64,000 nucleotides of DNA from Rebecca billardiae RCC1528 (lineage: Eukaryota > Haptophyta), in assembly GCA_965240325.2 (NCBI GenBank), contig OZ251240.1, positions 930,001 through 994,000 of the forward strand, in the 5' to 3' direction. The notes below the pieces were generated by a model. That model did no database searches, had not been told where the DNA came from, and saw only the letters and a program-made list of their open reading frames with translations. Made by a program: the position numbers and the translations under genes. Below are positions 56,137 to 64,000 of the stretch, piece by piece. Numbering within the stretch: position 1 is the first letter of the stretch; each line of letters begins with the position of its first letter.

Positions 56137-56904
56137 ATGGTCTTCACGCTCCTTCAGATGCACCTCAATCGGCTCACGGCGGGCTTCGTGCCGCCGCCGC
56201 AGCACTACGGCGCCTCGAGCGAGGAGGGCTGGAACGTGCTGCTCGTGCACGCGCACCCGCTGAAGGACTCGTACTGCGCTGCGCTTGCGGACACGGCTGC
56301 GAGCGCGATGCAGGCCCAGGGGCATAACGTGAAGGTCGTCTCGCTGAACCACTACCAGAATGGCAAGGCCATGCGCGCAGATCTGGACGCCGCCGAGCGC
56401 GCGCGCTACATGACGGGCTCACCACCGTCGCCGTACCCCGCGCCGAGCGCCGATGTCGCGCCACTGGTGGAATCGATGAGGAAGGCGGATGCGCTCGTCT
56501 TCGTGTACCCCACATGGTGGATGAGCGTCCCCGCCATCCTCAAGGGCTTCGTCGACCGCGCATTCCTCCCCGGCATCGCGTTCAAGCTCCCGCACCTCGA
56601 GGACGGCTCGGAGAAGCCAGTGATGGGATTGATCCCCGGGCTGGCTAATATCAAAAAGGTGGGCGTGATCACGACCTACGGCGCCTCTCGCACGATTGTC
56701 AACCTTGCCGGGGACGGTGGGAACGCGCTCATCGGCCGGGTCCTCCTGTACCTCTTCAGCCCGCAGTGCACGCTGCTGTGGCAGGGGCTCTATGGCATGG
56801 ACACGGCCTCGGAGGTGAAGCGCAAGCAGTTCCTGCACGAGGTACGAGTATCCTACTCAAAGTTCTGCCCGCCAAAGCCCGTGAGCGCGGCGGCCGTGGC
56901 ATGA
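56137..56904 (+). CDS. NAD(P)H:quinone oxidoreductase-like flavodoxin-fold protein
   Basis: One exon of 255 aa; the start is the ATG of MVFTLLQMHLNRLTAG. Residues about 33-210 form a Flavodoxin_2 domain of the NQO/MdaB/KefF type. NVLLVHAHPLKDSYCAALAD is the flavin phosphate-binding start ('vlii.aHP..~S~~~al'), GHNVKVVSLNH matches 'g.ev...dLy', and ADALVFVYPTWWMSVPAILK with GFVDRAFLPGIAF is the signature 'aD.ivf.fP.WW.~~Pa.LKgwiDrvf..GfaF'. A glycine-containing second half (KKVGVITTYGASR) follows. These flavoproteins pass two electrons from NAD(P)H to quinones, protecting against redox cycling. The extra C-terminal 40 residues (CTLLWQGLYGMD, ... FLHEVRVSYSKF) keep the family's terminal helix. 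No targeting peptide is obvious. Confidence 0.92.
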   Translation: MVFTLLQMHLNRLTAGFVPPPQHYGASSEEGWNVLLVHAHPLKDSYCAALADTAASAMQAQGHNVKVVSLNHYQNGKAMRADLDAAERARYMTGSPPSPYPAPSADVAPLVESMRKADALVFVYPTWWMSVPAILKGFVDRAFLPGIAFKLPHLEDGSEKPVMGLIPGLANIKKVGVITTYGASRTIVNLAGDGGNALIGRVLLYLFSPQCTLLWQGLYGMDTASEVKRKQFLHEVRVSYSKFCPPKPVSAAAVA

Positions 56905-57596
56905 GTACGCTGCTTTCACGGCGGCGCGCAGTACTGCGCGCGCTCTCGTGGAGTTGTGCCTCGTCTTGGTGCCCATCACCGCGCCGGTACTTCTTGGCTT
57001 CGTGCGCGTCACACCACACACGCCAGCGAGGGCGACAGGCGTGACACTCGCGAGCGGCGAGTCGTCACTCACATGCACTTCTCTCATGCCCGTGGCTGCG
57101 AGTGTAAACCCGCGCCCATCACGCCTTCGAGTCCCGGGGCCGGTACGTCCCGGAGACGATTATACATGCGTCTAGAGCGCTGTGCTAGCCAGCCAACGGA
57201 TCAGCCTCTGAGCCTGGTAGGCGAACAGCCCGACAGGCCGCAGCTGGCAGACGTCGTAGTCGTAGACAGTTATTACCGAGTGAGTATTATTGAGTAAGTA
57301 GCTAGTACTAGTAGTTAGTAGTAGTACGTCTAAGACTAAGAGTCTTACGAGTATAAGAGTAAGTAGATAGTACGGCAGTGAGTATGTTTAGCAGCTGCAT
57401 CATCAATAGGCGGTCGTCGACGACGATCCGGCGATGGCGCCGCGTTACGAGCGACAGCGTCAGCAACCCGCCACATTGATGCATGATATGAGTTGATATC
57501 TGGCATACCGTACGGGTCCGTAGTGAGGCGTAGTCTGCCGATCCCGATGGCGAGTTGAATGTCCATGCTGATCTGCGCGCTGCTTCTGAAAACCAA
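56905..57596. other. Intergenic spacer
   Basis: About 690 bp with short TAG/TAGTA-rich simple sequence near 57285-57345. No gene was recognised. Confidence 0.5.
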
Positions 57597-58566
57597 TCAT
57601 GCCGACGGCAGCACAAAGCGGAAGTCGTGCGTGGCAGCAATGTCCGAGACCGATGTGGAGCACGAAATCGAGCGCGCGCCGCACTCCCGCAGGTACGCAT
57701 CCACGGCCTTCGCCTCAAAGTCGTTGTGCAGCTTTGCCGACGCGAGAACTTTCTGCGACCACAGCGTCGCCGGAGCGACCAGCGAGCACCGAAGCGTGGC
57801 CGGCGCCCCAGGCTTGGCACCCGGCTGGGCTGTGACGGAGGTGGCCGTGGCAAAGGACTGGATGCGGAAGATCTCGAGGATCTCTCTCACCCCCGAACGC
57901 ACCTCGTCCAGGCTCCGCGCGCCAGGCACGTCGTACCGCTCGCGCATCCACTCGAGCACCGTGTCGCCGACGCGGCGCGAGTGCTCTGCAGGCAGGGCCG
58001 CGTTGTCGCGCGGCACGTCCGCCGGCCTCTCGAAGGAGACCTCCTCGCCCTCGGCGCCGACGCGCTCGACGTAGGCGAGCTTGCCCTCGCGCATCGCCTG
58101 CTCGAGCGTGCGGTACTGGGCGAACGAGATGAAGTCGAAGTAGGCGGGGTCCTGCAGGTCGCCCTGCTTGGGCGCGAGCCCCTCGCACGCCTTCACGTAG
58201 TCCTGCCACTCGTCCTGCCGAAGGAGGAAGAAGGAGCGCTGGAACTGGTCCATCGGCACGAAGCGCATCTCTGTGGAAGATGGGGTCGGGGGCTCGCCTC
58301 AGCGTGCGCGCGCGCGCCGCGCTGCGCGCGCTGCGCGCGCGCGCGCGCGCTGCGCGCAGCTGCGGCGAACCTTCGCACTTCTGATACGATGTCCGCATTA
58401 AGAGCACGGCAAAGTCCTTCTCGATGCGCGGGCGCGAGATGAGTGGAGGCTTCGGCCGCAGCCTGAGCTCCAGGGTGCGCCTCGCGCCGCCCGGCCCGAG
58501 CGCCTCACGAGAGGGCTCGACGAGGAGGAGCGCTGCGAGCAGCGCGGCACATCGGGCCGCCGCCAT
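57597..58566 (-). CDS. Conserved-looking protein with signal-like N-terminus, unknown function
   Basis: Minus-strand exons 58566-58371 and 58270-57597 (phase 1, 100-bp intron with GTTCG donor) give 289 aa. The start is the ATG of MAAARCAALLAALLLVEPSR, a signal-peptide-like stretch. In an alga with secondary plastids this could lead into a plastid transit signal, though no clear downstream Phe motif is seen. The mature part has well-formed segments: RPRIEKDFAVLLMRTSYQKC, MRFVPMDQFQRSFFLLRQDE, DPAYFDFISFAQYRTLEQAM, GDTVLEWMRERYDVPG and VREILEIFRIQSFATATSVT. I recall similar plant and algal plastid proteins of unknown role, but not well enough to name one. There are no membrane helices after the leader. 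A plastid-lumen or stroma role is inference. Confidence 0.72.
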
Positions 58567-58706
58567 GGGTCGGCCGTGTGACGACGCGCGCGCTCATCAT
58601 TACAAGCCTCACCCAGAATCTTCGTCATTGTCATCGGCCACCTCTCGGCTCTCGCTGGGCCATCAGGTATTTATTTGCTGCTGCTAACTGACGATATTAA
58701 TCTGCG

Positions 58707-61700
58707 TCAGAAGAGATCATCCGCATTGTCGTCGTCTGCGTCGAAGTTGTCCTCGTTCTCGAGAATATGCAGCCAGCGCGGCTCGTTCACCCATGGCTCC
58801 TCCACGCCAAAGAGTTTCCTCACGAGCTTGCTGACGACGAGCGGCGAGCTCTCCATCTGGTGGGGCACGCACGCGGGCGCGGGCGGCGGGCCGGGTCGGC
58901 ACCGGCCGCGCGCGCGGCGCATACGCGCGCTCGCGGCCGCGCGCGCGGCTGGCGAGGAGCGGCGGCGCGCACCTCGGTGATGACGCGCGCGCGCTCGAAC
59001 TTTGCCGCCTGCTTCGTGCGCGCCTGCACCTGCCTGTACGAGTCCGCCATGATCGCGACGAGCAGGTTGAGCAGCACGACCTGCACGACCAGCATGAAGA
59101 TCTGGAAGAGCACCCACAAGTACCAGCCGCCGTGGAAAAAAAAGTCGCGGTCAAAGTTGTTGTACAGCCCCATGTTGATGGTGCTCCACAGCGAGACGCG
59201 GTAGTCGCGCATGCCCGACGGGATGATGGTGAGCGCGAACGAGAAGCCGAAGACCATCACCCCCAGGATCGACATGAACGGGATCATGTCGATCAGGATC
59301 GCCTGGATCATCTGCACCAGTGAGCCGAGGTGCGCAAAGCCGCGCATGTAGTTGAACAGCTTGAACAGGGTGAGGATCACTGACAGCCCCGCCATGTTGA
59401 GCAGGACGTGCACCTCCGGGCGCAGCACCTCGCCGTCGAACGCGAACGGCGCGGCCATCTCGCTCAGGTCGGGCGGCTCGGGGAGGCAGCGCCCGAGCGG
59501 GTCGGGCGAGGGGCACGTGTGCTCGTGCCCGCTGTGGTCCACCGCACCAAACCGGAGCAGCCATCCTGACTCGCTGTCAAAGACGTGCGCAATGTGCTCG
59601 GGCGCGAGCATGATGAGCGCCGCGTACGTGCTCGTGCCCATCTGGCACACGATGCGCATCACGTCGATCATGTTCCACACGTCCGAGAAGTAGTCGCTCA
59701 CGCCCGAGTGCCTCACCTGGAGGGCGGCGGCGGGAGGGCGGCAGCGGCGTGCGCGCGCGGTCTGAGCGGGCGCGCGCGGCGAGCGCGCGCGGCTGGGCAC
59801 GCGGCGCGACGCGACGCCGAGGCGCGGTGCCGCTGGCACGCGCACGCGGCTCGCACGCGCACGTGCCGCGCACGCCACCGCACGCGGCTGACTCGCGCAC
59901 GCACACACGCACGCACGCACGCACAGACACACACAGGCACGCACACGCGCGCACACACACGTGCGCACGCGCGCACACGCACACGCGCGAGTGCGCGCGC
60001 ACGCACGCGCTCGCGCACACACCTGCCCTGACTCGTGGTAGACGACGTAGAAGATGTGCACGGTCGTCCACAGCCAGCCGAGGATGAACGCGCGCGCCTC
60101 CCACACGCCCTCGCCGTTGCCCAGCATGCGCTGCCCCAGCTGGCCCAGCTCCCCCGCCGAGTGGTGCAGGTCCCGCAGCGAGGCCGAATAGGCAAAGTGC
60201 ACCCCCATGTGGCACGTGTACAAAAATAGCTGCGTGTGAAACTGCCGCCCGGCGAACGCGCGCCACTTGTAGTCCATGAGCGCGTGCACGATCTTCGAGT
60301 CGAAGACGGCGTAGTCGCCCGCGCGCACCGCCGCCGTGACGATCAGCTCGAGGTGCGTCGTCGTCGAGGACGACTTGGCCGTCGACGGGTCGGAGTACGC
60401 GGCGCCGGCCAGGTTGGGCAGCGGCACGCGGAGCGCCGAGAGTCCGGCCGCACCGGACTTTGCGGTGAAGCCCGAGTGCAGCGGCACGTGCACGGACATG
60501 CGCCTCGCCTCGGCGAGCGTGCGGCGCGGCGCGTCGCCGAAGCCGTCCATCAGCTCGGGGAAGATCGAGCCCAGGATCGACCGCGCCTCGAACACGCCCC
60601 CCGGCACGTGCCATTTGGGCGCGGGGCCGGAGCGGCTGCGGAGCACGTGGCGCATCAGGCTCGCCGCGGACGCGGGCGCGGCGCTCGGCGCGATGCCGCC
60701 GTCGGCCGCGACCGAGCCCACGTCGGAGGGCGTGGGCGAGCGGCCGACGTCGCTGAGCACGCCCGCGCGCGGCGAGCGCAGCGAGCTCCGGAGCTGCTCG
60801 GAGAGCGGCGAGGCGGAGGGCGGCTTACCGTCGTCGCTGCCGCCGCCGCCGCCCTTGGGCGTGCTCGTCGTGTTGCTCTGCCGCTGGCTGCGGCCCACGC
60901 CGCCCACGCCGCCCTCCGCGCCCGGCCCGCCCGCCGCGGCGTTCGCCGCCACCATCCTGCGCAGCTCCAGGTCCCACACGCCGCGCGGCGAGCGCTCCAT
61001 CGAGCCCGCCACCAGCACCTGCGGCAGCATCAGGTTGTCCGTGCGCGCCGCGTCGCCCAGAACTTCCGGCTCGGGCTCGAGCGGCATGTGCGTGACGAAC
61101 CGAAGCAGCTCGTGCGGGAAGGCGAGCGCGAGCGGCGCGAAGAGGCGCATCACCTGCTCGATCGAGCCGGGCGCGCGCGAGATCGCGCCGCGCTCGACCG
61201 CGTGCAGCATCTTGCGGATCGACTTGCGCGACATCCCCTCGAGCGCCGAGTCGAGTGCACTAAGGCCATCCTCGTCCGTCATCAGGCCGATCTTGGTGTT
61301 GACGGAGAGAGCGAGGTCGAGGATGGCGGGGTCGGAGGTGGACTCGATGAGCAGCTTGAGCAGGCTGACGCGCGAGCCGCGGTCCGCCGCGTTCACCATC
61401 GTCGGGTGCTGCGCCAGCATCACGCGCAGGTACGCCAGCCGCTGCTCGTCCGACGTCTGCGGGTTGCGCACAATGGACGCCGCGACCTCATACGATGGAC
61501 CCTCGTGCCAGCCATAGGAGAAGCCTCCTTTTCCGTACAGCATGCCCTGGTCGCCCGAGGCGTAGCACAGCGAGGAGACGCCGAGCTGCACGTCGTACAC
61601 CGGCTCGTACGTCGGCAGCACGAGCACCTGCGCGCCCGTGTCCGTCTCCATCACCGAGACGAACGTGAGTTCGCCGCCGACCGTGAGGCGCGAGCCGTCC

Positions 61701-63999
61701 GCGTTGAGCGCGACGCACCAGACGGTGCCGCCTGTCGGCTGCTCAAAGATGCGCTCGCCGCTGCCGCCGTCGAGCGCGGTCACGCGCTTCGACATGCCGC
61801 CGAAGGCCACGCGCGTGCAGTCCTCCGCCACCGACACCGTGTACACAAAGTCCGCATCGCGCACCTGCGCGCGCGCGCGCGCGCAGGCGCGGCGCGGCGC
61901 GGCGCGCGGTGCCGGGTGGGTGGCGCCGCGCGCGCGGCGGGAGCCGCCTCAGCGGCGCGCTCGGCGCGCGCGCGCGAGAGAGAGGGGTGCAGGATGCGGC
62001 GGCGGCGGTGCCGTCCGATCCGCGCGGCGCGGCGAGAGGTGCGCCCGCGCGCTCTTCGCGTGCCCGCGCGCAAAGCCGGCGCACGCACCTCCCACAGCAC
62101 AGCGCCGGAGGCAACGTCGACCATGGCGACCGCTTTGTCGCGCCCGCCGACCGCGAGGCGCGTGCCGTCGCGGTCGAGGGCGACGGCGTAGACGCGGTCC
62201 TTCCGCTTCACGACGCACGCCTCGTCGAAGCGCAGCTCGTAGTCCGGCCCGACGCCGACGATGTGCTTGCCGCCGATCGTCGGCGTCGTCTTCACCGCCG
62301 CCGCCCCGTCCGCGCCCGCGCCGCCGCCACCGTCGGCCGTGGGCTGCGCGTTGGCACGCTTCTGCTCAGCGAGGTCGTACACGTAAGCCGAGCCGTTCCA
62401 GCAGCCCACCGCGAGCCTGCGCCCGCTCGCCGCCCAGCAGCACGACCAGACGAACGCGGGCGGCCCGTCCGGCGTCGCGTACTTGACCGTGCCCACCTCG
62501 TGCCCCGTCTTGAGCTCGTAGACGTGCACGCAGCCATCGTACCCCCCGACCGCGCAATACGTGCCGTCAAGCGTGAGGCGAGCGCACCACACGGGCCGCG
62601 GCAGCGTCCACCTGCGGTCGCGCGCGTGGTCGCGCCGCCTGTCCATGTGGTACACCAGCGCGAAGCCCGTGCCGTTCGACTCGCCCGCGATCGCGATCAT
62701 CCGGCTCAGCTTGTGCACCGAGCGGACGATGTCGCCGCGCGCCGGCGACGGGAAGCGCATCACCTCCGCGCCAGCCGACGTCTTGTACAGTGTCACGTGG
62801 CGGTCGAAGCCGCCAAAGACGACATGCGAGCCCGAGCTCGAGAGCGCGACGCAGCGCACGCGCGAGGCCAGCGTGTACACCTTGAGCACCGCGCCGTCGT
62901 GGATCGCGTGCAGGCTCACGCGCTCGTTGCCCGCGACCGCGAGGCGCGACGCGTCCGCGGAGAAGGCCACCCCGCCAGAAATCGCCGGCGCGTCGATTGT
63001 GGCGAGCGGCTCGCAGTCCCAGCGCAGGAGGGTGCGCCCGTCGACGAGGCGCTGCCACACGATCACCCACAGCTCGGTGTGCGTCGCGAGCCCCACCGCG
63101 AGCGTCGAGCGCACCGTCTTCACGCCCGCGTGCTCGGCCAACGACGGCTTGTCGCGCGCGAGCGCGATCGAGTGCACTGTGCTGGACGTGGCAAACCGAC
63201 AGCGCAGCAGCAGCGAGTGCCGCGAGTCGGCCTCCTCCGCCTGCGTGGGCCACTTCTGCTGCCGCCGCGCCGCGCGGAGCGGGCTCATGCAGAAGTTGCC
63301 GATCGGCGAGCGCGGGATGTGCGGCGAGCCGAACGGCGACGGCTCGTGCGACGAGTCGCGGCCGCCGCCCGAGGCGCGGGCGCCCGGGCCCGCGGCCGCG
63401 GCCGCGCCCTGCTGACAGGTTTGGCTGGTGCGCAGGGAGAAGCGCGCGGGCAGCCCGCCGATGCCGCTGCCGCTGTGGTTGGGGACGGGCGAGTCGAGCG
63501 GCGAGGGCGGCATCGGGCGCGGCGGCTCGATCGCGTACACCTCCACCATCTTCGCCTCGCCCGCCACCACGACGAACTCGCTCTCGTTCTCGAGCTCGAT
63601 GCCCTGCACGTTGCCCGTGTGCTGCGAGCGACCGCACTCCTCGATTGTGAACGACCACTCCCGCTCGGGCTCGTCGCCCGCCGCGCTGGCGGCGGAGGAC
63701 TCGGAGCTCGCCGCGCCGCCGCCCGCCTTGAAGCCCTGCGCGACCGGCCCGGGCGAGTCCGCCACCGCGCTGCCGCCCGAGTTCTTCCGGCCGGCGGTGG
63801 GCGTGCCCAGGCCGAGGCCGAGGCCTCCGCGAGGCGTACTGGCCACGTCGGACGGGCGCATCATGCGCACGCCGATGGAAGGCGCGGCGAGCGCGCCGGG
63901 GGAGCGCTCGCTGGCGGCGCTGCCCGGCGGCGTGAGCGGCTCGCCCGGCAGCGTGAGCGGCAGCGGCACGCCCGGCGGCGAGGGCGAGCACGCGCTCAG
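58707..63999 (-). CDS. WD40 propeller-TRP-like cation channel fusion (5' partial)
   Basis: Minus-strand exons 63999-62089, 61864-60023, 59716-58973 and 58856-58707 join at phase 0. The frame stays open to the right window edge, so the N-terminus is missing. The visible protein is about 1549 aa. After a disordered Ser/Gly/Pro region come beta-propeller repeats (LALARDKPSLA, ISGGVAFSADASRLAVAGNE, SSSGSHVVFGGFDRHVTLYK, LTLDGTYCAVGGYDGCVHVY, VALDRDGTRLAVGGRDKAVA, LNADGSRLTVGGELTFVSVM). A helical linker follows (RLAYLRVMLAQHPTMVNAAD, DEDGLSALDSALEGMSRKSI). An ion-transport domain then shows S1-like LFLYTCHMGVHFAYSA, FILGWLWTTVHIFYVVYH, WNMIDVMRIVCQMGTSTYAA, SVILTLFKLFNYMRGFAHLG and MIPFMSILGVMVFGFSFALT. 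A short pore region precedes S6 (FMLVVQVVLLNLLVAIMADS), the TRP/polycystin signature. An acidic tail (ENEDNFDADDDNADDLF) ends it. Non-selective or Ca2+ channel activity is inferred. Confidence 0.87.
59717..60022 (-). repeat. CA/CACG-rich simple sequence in a channel intron
   Basis: The second visible intron of the channel gene (306 bp) holds irregular (CA)n and (CACG)n runs at about 59899-60020. On the coding strand these are GT/GTGC runs just after the donor, offering many near-donor sequences. Confidence 0.8.
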
Positions 64000-64000
64000 C

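Noticed and set aside
59749-60087. His/Ala/Arg-rich plus-strand frame
   Set aside because: Falls in the CA-rich intron of the channel gene on the other strand.

Overview
The window is nuclear DNA of a unicellular eukaryote with a very GC-rich genome. Genes carry few, short introns (about 95-330 bp), and most donors read GTGCG with acceptors ending GCGCAG or similar. Eukaryote-only genes are clear: NAA20, the proteasome beta1 subunit, a fimbrin with EF-hands and CH domains, and a CDPK-like kinase. Together with a hydroxyproline-type Ser-Pro3 wall/matrix protein, a WD40-TRP-like channel and a TIR-like domain, this suits a haptophyte-like alga. That placement is an inference from style and gene content, not proven.

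Layout. 1-5324: a kinesin-motor-like protein fused to kinesin-light-chain TPRs (5' end outside the window) and a TerD-domain protein. 6027-10107: a four-exon fusion of a nucleoside hydrolase domain, a membrane block and a TIR-like domain. 10.1-11.8 kb: AT-microsatellite-rich spacer. 11.3-14.9 kb: an MFS-type transporter (minus) divergent from intronless NAA20 (plus). 16.1-17.6 kb: a single-pass membrane coiled-coil protein. 18.2-18.9 kb: CT tracts and a broken gene fragment. 19.0-23.0 kb: an intronless RecQ-type helicase (minus) divergent from a SAM-domain methyltransferase-like protein. 23.8-30.4 kb: a serine beta-lactamase-like hydrolase and a very large Ser-Pro-rich multipass membrane protein. 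30.4-33.2 kb: a gene-poor stretch with a decayed copy of the 5' end of the 43.5 kb kinase. 33.2-36.9 kb: a four-exon RTX-type beta-roll surface protein.

36.99-42.0 kb holds a decayed DNA transposon with 36-bp terminal inverted repeats. A second, identical, oppositely oriented copy follows and runs into a 100-N scaffold gap. 43.5-48.5 kb: a kinase with an EF-hand and two cyclic-nucleotide domains, a dual-specificity phosphatase and a small membrane protein. 49.7-56.9 kb: two divergent pairs, fimbrin/proteasome beta1 and EamA transporter/NAD(P)H-quinone oxidoreductase-like flavoprotein. 57.6-64.0 kb: a conserved protein with a signal-like N-terminus and a WD40-TRP-like channel running off the right edge.

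The genes are ordinary dispersed eukaryotic loci rather than an operon. The shared themes are Ca2+ and second-messenger signalling (kinase, EF-hand fimbrin, TRP-like channel, beta-roll protein, TerD) and unusual domain fusions. The most novel candidates are the nucleoside hydrolase-membrane-TIR-like fusion and the kinesin motor-like/KLC fusion that lacks the nucleotide-switch motifs. No tRNA, rRNA, CRISPR or telomeric repeat was recognised.
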